NCBI GenBank assembly: GCA_963812475.1
Contig: CAWEVI010000060.1
Span: 22,830-86,829, forward strand
Source of the DNA: JAMXLO01 sp963812475
Lineage (GTDB): Bacteria; Pseudomonadota; Alphaproteobacteria; Acetobacterales; Acetobacteraceae
Length of the DNA stretch: 64,000 nucleotides
Reading direction: 5' to 3'
Shown here piece by piece: positions 26,278 to 34,941 of this stretch. Position numbers and translations under genes: made by a program. Below the pieces are notes generated by a model, which ran no database searches, was not told where the DNA came from, and worked only from the letters and a program-made list of their open reading frames with translations. Each line of letters opens with the position of its first letter. Positions within the stretch are counted from its first letter, which is position 1.

Positions 26278-27444
26278 ATGTACGACGGGCCCCCCGGAGC
26301 CAGTGACGATCAGCTTGCGAAGGCCGAGCGCGCAAGGTTTCTCGATCGCGAGGCGGCCAAGGTCTATCTCCTGCTGGATTTCCTGTCCGGGCGGGCGGAG
26401 CAGTCGTTGCGGCCAACGCAGGAAGAGCAGGCTCGAATCCTGATCGACCGACAGAATCGCGACGTTTCCACCGACGGCGACGACGCAAAGCAGCGCGCGG
26501 AGATCGAGGCGGACCTGTATGATCCCACCCGCCTCGTCCTCAGAGCAATGCGGATCAACAACCCCATCGCGCCGCCGGAGCAGACCTATCACGCCGATGC
26601 CACCTTTCTGATGCGTGCGCGCGACATGCTCAACGCGCGCGCCCGGCCGGCGACGGACGCGACAATCGCCTTCACATCGCTGGTGCTCGCCCATTCGCCG
26701 GCCGCCCGGCACGACACCGTATATACGGCCCAGTTCGCGCAACGGGCGCATCCGGAATGCAGGCAATGCGCGGATGCACTGGCCAGGAGCATCAGGCGTA
26801 CGCTCCGCGTATTGCTGGTCGTGCTCCTCGCCGCGCTGAGCGTTTCAGCATACACGGCGTGGGGCAAGGTCATGATGGACACGTTGGATGCGGTGCGACG
26901 CGACGCCGGCGCCACGCAGAACCCCACGCCGGCTGTGCAGACGGAGATCAATGAACGCTACATGGTCACACTGTATCAGATCGCGACCTGGGAATGGCCG
27001 ATCCGGCTGGTCAGCGTCACGCTCGATCAGGAGGGCGTGCCGCTGGAACAAAAGCGCACCGCACAATGGGCGACCGCGGCGCTGACCGTACTCGGCAACT
27101 ACATCATGCCGATCCTGTATGGCCTGCTGGGCTCCGCGGCCTTTGTCCTGCGCCGCCACTACGACCGGCTGGCGGAGAATGTGCTGTCGCCGCGGGATCT
27201 GCGCGCCAACTCCATCCGGCTCGGCCTTGGTGTGCTGATGGGCGGCTGCATCGGGTTGGTCTATTCCGGATCCGCCGCAGCGCAGAACACCGGCATCCTG
27301 GGTGCGGCCGCCACACTGTCCACCGCCGCGATCGCCTTCCTCGCCGGCTACGGGGTGGAGGGCGTGTTCAACGCGCTCGACAGCTTGATCTCGCAGGTGT
27401 TTCGCGTGAACGGCGCCGACAAGCCGCCACGCGCGACGGCCTGA
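26278..27444 (+). CDS. Membrane protein of unknown function, 388 residues
   Basis: I do not recognise this protein. About 180 polar residues at the N-terminus, rich in acidic and basic charges, have no signal peptide. A first membrane segment lies at about 181-200 ('LRVLLVVLLAALSVSAYTAW'), then some 60 polar residues. Three more segments follow at about 262-285, 308-325 and 333-355, the last ending in 'ATLSTAAIAFLAGYGVEGVF'. One cysteine pair occurs just before the first segment ('HPECRQCAD'). It begins 95 bases after chvG on the same strand, so it might be expressed with the two-component system. Confidence 0.7.
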   Translation: MYDGPPGASDDQLAKAERARFLDREAAKVYLLLDFLSGRAEQSLRPTQEEQARILIDRQNRDVSTDGDDAKQRAEIEADLYDPTRLVLRAMRINNPIAPPEQTYHADATFLMRARDMLNARARPATDATIAFTSLVLAHSPAARHDTVYTAQFAQRAHPECRQCADALARSIRRTLRVLLVVLLAALSVSAYTAWGKVMMDTLDAVRRDAGATQNPTPAVQTEINERYMVTLYQIATWEWPIRLVSVTLDQEGVPLEQKRTAQWATAALTVLGNYIMPILYGLLGSAAFVLRRHYDRLAENVLSPRDLRANSIRLGLGVLMGGCIGLVYSGSAAAQNTGILGAAATLSTAAIAFLAGYGVEGVFNALDSLISQVFRVNGADKPPRATA

Positions 27445-27453
27445 GCCGCATTC

Positions 27454-28962
27454 CTACCGTTGCATCGTCAGGCCCTGCAGCCGGATCAATCCATCGGGCA
27501 CCTGCTCAAATCCTGTGATGGTCTTCTTCATCCCGACAATGTTCTTGCCGATCCACAGATAGATCAGTGGCAGGTCCTTGCGCTCCTGCTCCCAGACCTT
27601 GGCATAGAACGCTCGGCGCTGATCGACTGACGCGACGGTCCGCGCATCGTCCAGCGCCTTGTCGACATCCGGATTGCTATAGTGCCCGTAGTTGAACGTG
27701 CCGCCGGTGTGCAGCATCTGCCACATATTGCCGTCCGGATCGGCGCGGCCCGACCAGCCGATCATGTAGGCCTGAAAATCGCCCGCGTATCCGGCCTGCA
27801 ACGACGCCGCGAACTCCATCGTCTTGATCTTCACCTCGAAGCCAGCGTCGCGCTCCATCGACTGGATCACTTCGGCGATCTGCTGATCGTCCGACTGGTT
27901 GGTGACCGTCAATGTCACCGGCACGGGCAGCGCCACGCCCGCCTGTTTCAAAAGCGCCATCGCCCGCCCCGGGTCGCGCGCCGGCGGTTTCAGATCCTGG
28001 AAATAATATGGCGAGTCCGGCGGGTTGGCCTGCACCACCGGTGCGAACGCACCGTTATAGACCACCTCGATCATCGCCGCGCGATCCAGCCCTAATTCAA
28101 ATGCCTGGCGAATCAGTGCACTCCTGCCAAGGTCGGTCTCATGCGCCGGGCCGTTCCCGGTGTTGATCGCTATGCCATTATAGGCGAGCGAGTCGTCCAT
28201 CGCGATCTTCAGCTTCGGGTCCTTCTGCACCGCCGGCACATCCGTCGGCAGCACGTATTCCACCAGGTCGAGCGCTCCCGCCTGCAGATTGGCCAGCCGC
28301 ACCGAGGAGTTTGGATTCTGAAGATAGACCACTTCGTCGAAATGGATGTTCTTTGCGTCCCAGTAGCCGGGAAAGCGCTTCAGTACTATGCGATCCTGCG
28401 CGACACGGCTGTCAAAGCTGAACGGCCCGGCGCAGACCGGGTGGAGGCCGAACCTGTCGCCCGCCGCCTCGGTGGCCTTCGGCGAGATCATGATGCCCGC
28501 ACGGTCGGTAAGCTGCGCCAGCAACTGCGACGCCGGCGCCTTCAGGTTGAGCTGCACCGTGAGCGGGTCGATGACGTCGATGCTGTCGATCGAACTGACT
28601 TCGCCGCGACGCATGCTGCCCTTGGCGGTGAGATCGCGCATCAGCTTGTATTTCACCGCATCGGCGTCGAGTTTCTCCCCATCCTGGAATTGCACGCCGT
28701 CGCGGATACGGATCAGCAGGTGCGTCGGATCTTTCCATTCGTACCCTGTCGCCAGCACGGGCACGATATTCAGCTTGGTATCGATGTCGAACAGCTTGTC
28801 GCACAGGCCGGCAAACACGATGCGCCCGACATAGGATGAGCCAAGCGTGGGATCGAGCAGGTCAGGGTCCTGCCGAAGGCCGATATGCAGCACACGCTCC
28901 TGGGCGAGTGCCTGCGCTGCCAGCGACAATCCGCAGAACAATCCTAGCGCGAGTCGACGCAT
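27454..28962 (-). CDS. Orphan peptide-type ABC substrate-binding protein (SBP family 5)
   Basis: A 502-residue periplasmic protein from the ATG at 28962, chosen because a GGGGG ribosome site lies five bases upstream and the protein then starts with a clean signal peptide (MRRLALGLFCGLSLAAQALA). SBP_bac_5 features include 'LRQDPDLLDPTLGSS', 'GVQFQDGEKLDADAVKYKLMR' and 'YAGDFQAYMIGWSGRADPDGN'. Family members bind peptides, glutathione, nickel or opines. No permease or ATPase gene accompanies it, so it must use components encoded elsewhere. It converges on the unknown membrane protein with only 9 bases between. Confidence 0.85.
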   Translation of the reverse strand: MRRLALGLFCGLSLAAQALAQERVLHIGLRQDPDLLDPTLGSSYVGRIVFAGLCDKLFDIDTKLNIVPVLATGYEWKDPTHLLIRIRDGVQFQDGEKLDADAVKYKLMRDLTAKGSMRRGEVSSIDSIDVIDPLTVQLNLKAPASQLLAQLTDRAGIMISPKATEAAGDRFGLHPVCAGPFSFDSRVAQDRIVLKRFPGYWDAKNIHFDEVVYLQNPNSSVRLANLQAGALDLVEYVLPTDVPAVQKDPKLKIAMDDSLAYNGIAINTGNGPAHETDLGRSALIRQAFELGLDRAAMIEVVYNGAFAPVVQANPPDSPYYFQDLKPPARDPGRAMALLKQAGVALPVPVTLTVTNQSDDQQIAEVIQSMERDAGFEVKIKTMEFAASLQAGYAGDFQAYMIGWSGRADPDGNMWQMLHTGGTFNYGHYSNPDVDKALDDARTVASVDQRRAFYAKVWEQERKDLPLIYLWIGKNIVGMKKTITGFEQVPDGLIRLQGLTMQR

Positions 28963-28996
28963 GGAAGCCCCCATTTTCGATCCGCCAGCCGCCCTA

Positions 28997-29794
28997 TTAC
29001 AGCGGTGGTCTGTACCAGCTCGGCTTGCGCTTTTCGCGGAAGGCAGTGGTGCCCTCCCGCCCCTCCGAGGATTGGCGTTGCATCCATCCCTCGTGCGCCA
29101 GCAGCTCTGCATCCCGATTGTCCAGCAGCATGCCGTTGGCGCCGAGCATGGAGAGCTTGGTCCGCGCGATCGCGCCCGGCGCGCTTAGGATGATCGCATC
29201 GAGCACCTCGGCCAGGCGCGCCTCCATCCGATCAACGGGCACGACCTCGTGCACCAGACCGATCCGCAGCGCCTCCTCCGCGCCGAAGCGCTCGCCGGTC
29301 AGCGCATAGCGGCGGGCCTGCCGTATGCCGATCGCATTGGCCATGTGAGTCGAGATCGGCGTCGGCGCGATTCCGTGGCGGACCTCGCTGATACCGAACA
29401 GTGCATCCGGCGTCGCCAATGCGATATCGACACAGCAGGCAATGCCGCAGCCGCCACCGAAGCAGGCTCCGTGCACGACCGCGATCGTCGGCTTCGGCAG
29501 CTCGTTGAGCGTCCTGCTGAACCGGACGGTGACCATCGATGCCGAGTAGTTTTCCTCGGGACCCAGGCGCGACAGGCGATTTAGCCAATTGATGTCGGCG
29601 CCAGCCTGGAAATGCTTGCCGGCTCCGCGAATAACCAGCGCGCGGACGACGGGATCGTCGGCAAGACCTTCCAGCGCGGCGGTCACCCCACACAGCATGT
29701 CCTCGTCGTAGGCATTGGCCACTTCCGGACGCTCCAGCATGAGGGTCGCGACACCGCGGGCATCGGTGGCGAGCCGGAAGGAACCCACACTCAT
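28997..29794 (-). CDS. Enoyl-CoA hydratase/isomerase family protein
   Basis: A 265-residue crotonase-fold protein. The CoA-binding stretch 'GAGKHFQAGADINWL' and the oxyanion-hole region 'VHGACFGGGCGIACCVDIALA' are present. The first catalytic glutamate position reads glycine-cysteine rather than glutamate, while E is seen in 'FGISEVRHGIAP'; one-glutamate crotonases are usually isomerases or other family enzymes rather than classic hydratases. I start at the ATG at 29794, which overlaps the dehydratase stop as ATGA. The gene is followed by the orphan binding protein 34 bases further down. Confidence 0.8.
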   Translation of the reverse strand: MSVGSFRLATDARGVATLMLERPEVANAYDEDMLCGVTAALEGLADDPVVRALVIRGAGKHFQAGADINWLNRLSRLGPEENYSASMVTVRFSRTLNELPKPTIAVVHGACFGGGCGIACCVDIALATPDALFGISEVRHGIAPTPISTHMANAIGIRQARRYALTGERFGAEEALRIGLVHEVVPVDRMEARLAEVLDAIILSAPGAIARTKLSMLGANGMLLDNRDAELLAHEGWMQRQSSEGREGTTAFREKRKPSWYRPPL

Positions 29795-30723
29795 GGTGCG
29801 GCCATCGCCGCGGGATCGGCGTTGGCCCCGCACACGACCACGCCGACCCTGGCGCCGGAGGGCGGCGTGAACGCACCACACAGCAATGCCGCAAGCGCCG
29901 TGGCGCCACCGGGTTCGGCGATCAGACGCGTGCGATCCCAGATCAGCCGCTGCGCCGCGGCAATCGCCGCATCGGGCACCAGTACGGCCGCGGCAACATG
30001 CGCCTGCGCGATGGGGAACATCAGATTGCCGACCTGACGGGCGCCGAGGCTGTCTGCGGCCAGCCCACCAACCGGCGCCTCGACGGGCCGGCCGGCCTTC
30101 AGCGCGTTGTGCAGAGCGGGGCAGCCCTCGGGTTCCACGCTGATCACCTTGGCGCTGCCCGCATACCACCCTGCGATGCCACCGATCAGGCCACCCCCGC
30201 CTGTCGCCACGAGAATATGCGTAAGGTTTGGCGCCTCATGCTCGAGTTCGCGTCCGACGGTGCCCTGTCCGGCGAGCACATCTCGGTGATCGTAGGCATG
30301 CACTTCCAGCGCTCCGGTCTCGACCTGACGGTCACGCGAAGCGGCCAAGGCCTCCGCATACGTCGCGCCGCTCTGCACTACGCGCGCGCCATAGCCGGTG
30401 ATCCTGGCGACCTTCGCCGGTGGTGTCGAAGTGGGCACGAAAATCTCCGCCGCGGCGCCGAGGACACGAGCGACATACCCTACCGCGGCACCGTGATTGC
30501 CGCCCGACGCCGCGATCACGCCGGCCGTGGGCAAACCGGTCGACAGCAGACGATTGAACGCGCCACGCGGCTTGAAACTTCCCGCGTGCTGCAGAAGTTC
30601 CAGCTTCAGCGTCACCGAAAAACCTGTTCCCAGCTCGCCGCCACGGCAGCGAAGAATGGGCGTATGCCGGATATGCTCGGCGATCCGTGCGGCGGCGGTG
30701 GTGATATCGCTTCGCATGTTCAT
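29791..30723 (-). CDS. PLP-dependent threonine/serine dehydratase-like protein
   Basis: A 310-residue type II PLP enzyme of the threonine dehydratase family. The PLP lysine is in 'HAGSFKPRGAFNRLL', the substrate loop is 'ASGGNHGAAVGYVARV', and the phosphate-binding glycine loop is 'VATGGGGLIGGIAGW'. It lacks the C-terminal regulatory ACT domain of biosynthetic IlvA, so it is the catabolic or short kind; serine racemase or hydroxyaspartate dehydratase are alternatives. Start chosen at 30723 (ATG; another at 30717). It is divergent from hprK with 82 bases between the starts. Confidence 0.82.
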   Translation of the reverse strand: MNMRSDITTAAARIAEHIRHTPILRCRGGELGTGFSVTLKLELLQHAGSFKPRGAFNRLLSTGLPTAGVIAASGGNHGAAVGYVARVLGAAAEIFVPTSTPPAKVARITGYGARVVQSGATYAEALAASRDRQVETGALEVHAYDHRDVLAGQGTVGRELEHEAPNLTHILVATGGGGLIGGIAGWYAGSAKVISVEPEGCPALHNALKAGRPVEAPVGGLAADSLGARQVGNLMFPIAQAHVAAAVLVPDAAIAAAQRLIWDRTRLIAEPGGATALAALLCGAFTPPSGARVGVVVCGANADPAAMAAP

Positions 30724-30805
30724 GCTAGCCGGGACGCTGGCACGACCCTCCCCGGGCGACAAGCGGCTTCCCATCCAGAGCGTCTGGGGCCAGATTATTG
30801 GTGTG

Positions 30806-31228
30806 ATGCAGATGCACGGGAGCTGCGCCTGCCGTTCCGGCGAAGGCGTGCTGCTGATCGGACCACCAGGTGCGGGCAAGTCCGACCTGGTGCTACGCCT
30901 GCTTGCGCGTGGGTTCGATCTGGTGGCTGATGATCAGGTGAACATTGTGGATGGCATGGCGCGTCCAGTACCGGCGCTCGCCGGGCTACTGGAGGTGCGG
31001 GGTCTGGGGATCGTGCGGCTCGCTCATGTCGCCGCCGCCCGTCTGGCCCTCGTCGTTGAGTTGGACAGCGCCGACGCACGGCTTCCGACACCCGCGCGGC
31101 ATGATGTCCTGGGGCTTCCGGTTGTGCGGGTGGATGCCCGGTCGGCTTCGGCGCCGGAGCGGGTTTCCCTGGCATTGGACTGCGCGATGGGCCGCGTTGC
31201 GCAGGTTGCCGGAGCCTTTGCGGCATGA
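30806..31228 (+). CDS. hprK: HPr kinase/phosphorylase, short alphaproteobacterial form
   Basis: A 140-residue protein containing only the C-terminal catalytic domain, the form normal in alphaproteobacteria. Walker A is GPPGAGKS (19-26), then 'RGFDLVADDQVNI' and 'LLEVRGLGIVRL', the HprK signature. It phosphorylates a serine of HPr, here S66 of the ptsH product encoded 1.9 kb downstream. I begin at ATG 30806 because the protein then starts like its relatives. The TGA overlaps the rapZ ATG. The role is regulatory, as no sugar-specific PTS permease genes are present. Confidence 0.88.
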   Translation: MQMHGSCACRSGEGVLLIGPPGAGKSDLVLRLLARGFDLVADDQVNIVDGMARPVPALAGLLEVRGLGIVRLAHVAAARLALVVELDSADARLPTPARHDVLGLPVVRVDARSASAPERVSLALDCAMGRVAQVAGAFAA

Positions 31229-32235
31229 GGGCCGACAGATTGCGCGTTGTTCTGGTCACCGGGCTCTCTGGCGGGGGCAAGGCATCGGTGCTGCGTGCGC
31301 TGGAGGATGTCGGGTACGAGGCGGTCGACAACCCGCCGTTGCCGATGCTCGAGGACATGGTGAGGCACAGCGATCGGATGCTGGCAATCGGTGTTGACGC
31401 CCGCACGCGCGGCTTCGATGCCCGCCGGGTTCTGGAAGCGTTGGAGCGGCTTCGTCTCGATCCCACGTTGCGGCCTGAACTGGTTTACGCCTGCGCGGAC
31501 GAAACGACGCTGCTGCGACGCTACACCGAGACGAAGCGGCGTCATCCGCTGTCGCCGCAGGGCCGGGTCTCCGACGGTATCGCGCGGGAGGAGAAGATTA
31601 CGGCGCCACTCCGAAACGGAGCGGACCTGGTGATCGACACCTCGGATCTGCCGCTCGGTTCGCTGCGGCGACTGATCGAGCGGCATTTTGGCTCGGGCAG
31701 CGAGGCCGAGGAACGCCGGCTGGTGGTCTCATTGATCTCGTTCGCGTATAAGTTCGGCCTACCTCGGGAAGCAGATCTGGTATTCGACGCACGCTTCCTA
31801 CGAAACCCTCATTACGACCCCATATTGCAGCCTCGCACGGGTCTGGACGCCGAGGTTGGCGCCTTTGTGGAGGCAGATCCGGATTTCGCGACATTTTTTG
31901 AGAAGCTGGCCGAATTAATTGACATGCTCTTGCCGAGATTCGTGCAAGAGAGCAAGAAGTATGCTACGATCACGATTGGGTGTACAGGCGGGCGGCATCG
32001 CTCGGTCTATCTGGTCGAAAAGCTGGGTGACTATCTGGCGGCCCGGATCGCCGCCGCTGCGGCATCCGGGGATACGAGTTTTGGTTGGCGGCTGCACGTG
32101 ACGCACCGTGAACTGGCTCGCGAGGGGCTTGAGGCGGCCTATCTGTCCGACCGGCCTTTGCCGAGAACGGCCAGTGCCTCCGAGTTACGCGGCGAAGCAA
32201 CCGCAGCTGAGCCAATTCAGGCACAGGAGGCCTGA
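31225..32235 (+). CDS. rapZ: RapZ-type RNase adapter / nucleotide-binding protein
   Basis: A 336-residue RapZ (YvcJ/YhbJ) homologue. In enterobacteria RapZ delivers small RNAs controlling glucosamine-6-phosphate synthase to RNase E and senses the sugar; elsewhere its role is less clear. Conserved blocks are 'YEAVDNPPLPML', 'DARTRGFD', 'RRYTETKRRHPL', 'VIDTSDL', 'SFAYKFGLPREADLVFDARFL' and the C-terminal 'IGCTGGRHRSVYL'. The P-loop reads GLSGGGKA (13-20), with alanine where serine or threonine normally coordinates magnesium. About 25 extra residues extend the C-terminus. It overlaps hprK by four bases. Confidence 0.9.
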   Translation: MRADRLRVVLVTGLSGGGKASVLRALEDVGYEAVDNPPLPMLEDMVRHSDRMLAIGVDARTRGFDARRVLEALERLRLDPTLRPELVYACADETTLLRRYTETKRRHPLSPQGRVSDGIAREEKITAPLRNGADLVIDTSDLPLGSLRRLIERHFGSGSEAEERRLVVSLISFAYKFGLPREADLVFDARFLRNPHYDPILQPRTGLDAEVGAFVEADPDFATFFEKLAELIDMLLPRFVQESKKYATITIGCTGGRHRSVYLVEKLGDYLAARIAAAAASGDTSFGWRLHVTHRELAREGLEAAYLSDRPLPRTASASELRGEATAAEPIQAQEA

Positions 32236-32290
32236 GCAGACAAATGACTGGTCCATCACTGTTTTCCCTGAGAGAAACCTCTCCACTCCG

Positions 32291-32710
32291 ATGATCGGCA
32301 TGATTTTGGTGACCCACGGCCGCCTGGCCGAGGAACTGCGGCTGGCCATGGAGCACGTGGTCGGGGCGCAACGGAACGTCGACACGGTGTGCATCGGCCC
32401 CGACGACGACATGGACAACCGACGTGCCGAAATTGAGGCATGCATCACCCGGTGCGACACCGGCGACGGTGTTGTTCTGCTGACCGACATGTTCGGCGGC
32501 ACGCCGTCCAACCTGGCCATCTCGATGATGCAGCGGCACGGCGTGGACGTGATCGCGGGCGTCAATCTGCCGATGCTGGTGAAGCTCGCCAAGGTCCGAT
32601 CGAAGCAACCACTGGCGGATGCGGTAAACTGCGCCGAGGAGGCCGGGCGGAAATATATCGCCGCCGCCTCGCACGTATTGCACGGGTGCAAGCTCAATGG
32701 CTCGTGCTGA
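32291..32710 (+). CDS. PTS EIIA component, mannose family
   Basis: A 139-residue EIIA(Man) protein. The phospho-histidine is H9 in 'MIGMILVTHGRLAEEL', and 'LTDMFGGTPSNLAISMM' is the conserved active-site loop. It receives phosphate from HPr. No EIIB, EIIC or EIID genes lie near, so it should act as a regulatory end-point of the phosphorelay, as in other alphaproteobacteria where it is called ManX or PtsM. Start at ATG 32291, 55 bases after rapZ; its TGA overlaps the next ATG. Confidence 0.9.
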   Translation: MIGMILVTHGRLAEELRLAMEHVVGAQRNVDTVCIGPDDDMDNRRAEIEACITRCDTGDGVVLLTDMFGGTPSNLAISMMQRHGVDVIAGVNLPMLVKLAKVRSKQPLADAVNCAEEAGRKYIAAASHVLHGCKLNGSC

Positions 32711-33039
32711 TGATGCCGCAGGACGGCGATAGCGTCTCTCCAGACCCAACTCCGCCATCCGGCGCACCCGTCCTGAGCAGAACCGTCACCATCTCGAACA
32801 AACGCGGCATGCACGCCAGGGCCGCGGCGAAATTCGTCATGATGGCGGAGCGTTTCGGCGCGTCGGTCGACGTGATCCGCGAGGGCCAGACTGTCCCGGC
32901 GCGCTCCATCATGGGTCTCATGATGTTGGGGGCCGGCAAGGGTTCGGCGATCGAGCTTCGTGCCGAGGGGTGGGACGCCAAGGAAGCGCTCGACGCGCTG
33001 GCAGCGCTGGTTGAGTTCGGCTTCGATGAACAGGATTGA
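32710..33039 (+). CDS. ptsH: Phosphocarrier protein HPr
   Basis: A 109-residue HPr, about 20 residues longer than usual because of a proline-rich N-terminal leader. The EI-phosphorylated histidine is H35 in 'NKRGMHARAAAKF' and the kinase-target serine is S66 in 'PARSIMGLMMLGAGKG'. Both phosphorylation sites are thus intact, consistent with the HprK upstream. The start overlaps the EIIA stop (TGATG), and the end overlaps ptsI by 14 bases. A second ATG one codon on would shorten it by one residue. Confidence 0.92.
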   Translation: MMPQDGDSVSPDPTPPSGAPVLSRTVTISNKRGMHARAAAKFVMMAERFGASVDVIREGQTVPARSIMGLMMLGAGKGSAIELRAEGWDAKEALDALAALVEFGFDEQD

Positions 33040-34915
33040 GCCGCCGCCACCGCAGCACAAACGTCTCGGTCGTCCGCGACACGACAGTTCGCGGCCAGAG
33101 ACGGTCTTCACCGGCATTCCAATTTCCGCCGGTGTCGCGATCGGTCCGGTGTTTCGTGCTTCGGAGCCTGAGCCGAAGATCAAACGCCACAAGATACTCG
33201 CGGCGGACAGCGCCGCGGAGGGTGCACGCCTGGATGCAGCGATCGCCCAATCGCGCAAGCAGCTTGTCAAGCTGCGCGCGCGTCTCGCCGTGCTGCCCGA
33301 GGAAAGCCAGACCGAGCTGGCCCCGCTGATCGACGCCTATATCCGGATGCTGGGTCCGTCCCGGTTGATCCGCGGCGTCCGGCGTCGCGTCGAGGAGACG
33401 CTTCTGTCGGCCGAGAGCGCGGTTCTGGCGGAGTCCGACGCGATTGCCACCGCGATCGAGGGGCAAGCGGAACCCGGGTTGCCGGCGGATGATCAGGCGA
33501 GCTTGCAACGACGCGCCGACGAGGTGCGGGAAATTGGCCGGCGCCTGGTTCGCAATCTCACCCGCTCGCCGTTTCGCAGCTTCGCTGGTCTGCCGGAGGG
33601 TGCGGTGCTGATCTCCGAGGCGCTGCGCCCGGCCGATGCGGCATTGCTGGATCCCTCCCGGCTCGCCGGCGTGGCAACCGAGGAAGGCGGCGCCGATGGC
33701 CATACGGCCGTAATGCTGCGCGCGCTCGGCGTGCCGGCGGTGCTGGGGGCGGCTGGGCTGGCGCATGCGATCAAGCCTGGTGACCTCGCCGTGGTGGACG
33801 GATCAACCGGCACGGTGGCGCTCAACCCGACCGTCGCAACGCTTGCCGCCGCACGGCGGGCGGTGACCGCATTCGCGCGCGAGCGGCAACGCTTCGCCAG
33901 GCTGCGAAGGCTGCCGGCCGAGACGCTGGACGGCGAGGCGGTCGAATTGCAGGCGAACCTCGAATTGCCAATAGAGCTGCCGTTGATTGCGCAATCGGGT
34001 GCAGTCGGCATCGGGCTGCTGCGCACCGAATTCCTGTTCATGAACCGGGAGACGGTGCCTGACGAGGACACCCAGGCGGATAGTTATCGCACGATCGTCG
34101 AGGCGATGGGCGGTGATCCGGTGGCGATCCGCGTGCTGGACTGGGGTGGCGAGAAGGACATCGAGGCGCTGTCCCTCGCCGGCTTCGTGCCGGAGGTCGC
34201 GGATGCCAATCCAGCGCTGGGACTGCGCGGCATTCGGCTGCTGCTGCGCCAGACCGAACTCCTCGAAACACAGTTCGCGGCCATATTGCGCGCCGCGGCT
34301 GCGGGACCCGTCCGGGTGATGTTGCCGATGGTGACCACGGTCGGGGAGGTGCGCCAGGCACGTGAGCTGTACGAACGCGTGGCGCGGCGGCTGCGCCGGC
34401 GCGGCGAGCGAATCCCCGAAAAGCTGCCGCCGCTCGGCATCATGATCGAAACGCCGGGAGCCGCCTTGTCCGCTGATGCGCTGGCGCTCGAGGCCGATTT
34501 CTTCGCGATCGGCACCAATGACCTGACGGCCTACACGCTTGCGGTCGATCGGGCGGAGGCGGATGTGGCCGAGCTGTACGACCCGCTGCATCCCGCGGTT
34601 TTACGGCTGGTGCAATTTGCCACCGAGGCGGCCCTTCGCATGCGGATGCCGGTGTCGGTGTGCGGCGAGATGGCGGCCAATCCGCGGCTGATACCGCTCC
34701 TTCTGGGCCTCGGCCTGCGCAGTTTCAGCATGAACGCATCGGCGGTGCCACGGGTGAAGCAGGCGGTACGCAGCGTCGAGATCGACGCCTGCGCCCGCTT
34801 TGCCCGGCGGGTGATGGAACAGTCGGATCCGCTCAAGATTGCCGAACTGGTGATAGGCTTCAGCCGCCAGCCATCGGGTTCCGATGCGCATCGCACCGAG
34901 CGAGCGGCGCACTGA
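33026..34915 (+). CDS. ptsI: Phosphoenolpyruvate-protein phosphotransferase (enzyme I)
   Basis: A 629-residue EI, some 50 residues longer than the typical 575 because of a basic N-terminal extension before 'FTGIPISAGVAIGPVF'. The phospho-histidine is H226 in 'GGADGHTAVMLRALGVPAV' (the family more often has SHTAI). The PEP domain has 'IGLLRTEFLFMNRETVPDE', 'LDWGGEKD', 'MIETPGAA', 'FFAIGTNDLTAYTLAVDR' and the active-site cysteine in 'VSVCGEMAA'. It starts the phosphorelay to HPr and EIIA. An N-terminal GAF domain, as in nitrogen-PTS EI, is not present. Confidence 0.93.
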   Translation: MNRIEPPPPQHKRLGRPRHDSSRPETVFTGIPISAGVAIGPVFRASEPEPKIKRHKILAADSAAEGARLDAAIAQSRKQLVKLRARLAVLPEESQTELAPLIDAYIRMLGPSRLIRGVRRRVEETLLSAESAVLAESDAIATAIEGQAEPGLPADDQASLQRRADEVREIGRRLVRNLTRSPFRSFAGLPEGAVLISEALRPADAALLDPSRLAGVATEEGGADGHTAVMLRALGVPAVLGAAGLAHAIKPGDLAVVDGSTGTVALNPTVATLAAARRAVTAFARERQRFARLRRLPAETLDGEAVELQANLELPIELPLIAQSGAVGIGLLRTEFLFMNRETVPDEDTQADSYRTIVEAMGGDPVAIRVLDWGGEKDIEALSLAGFVPEVADANPALGLRGIRLLLRQTELLETQFAAILRAAAAGPVRVMLPMVTTVGEVRQARELYERVARRLRRRGERIPEKLPPLGIMIETPGAALSADALALEADFFAIGTNDLTAYTLAVDRAEADVAELYDPLHPAVLRLVQFATEAALRMRMPVSVCGEMAANPRLIPLLLGLGLRSFSMNASAVPRVKQAVRSVEIDACARFARRVMEQSDPLKIAELVIGFSRQPSGSDAHRTERAAH

Positions 34916-34941
34916 TGTGCGGCCCGGTCAACTCCGCAGCG

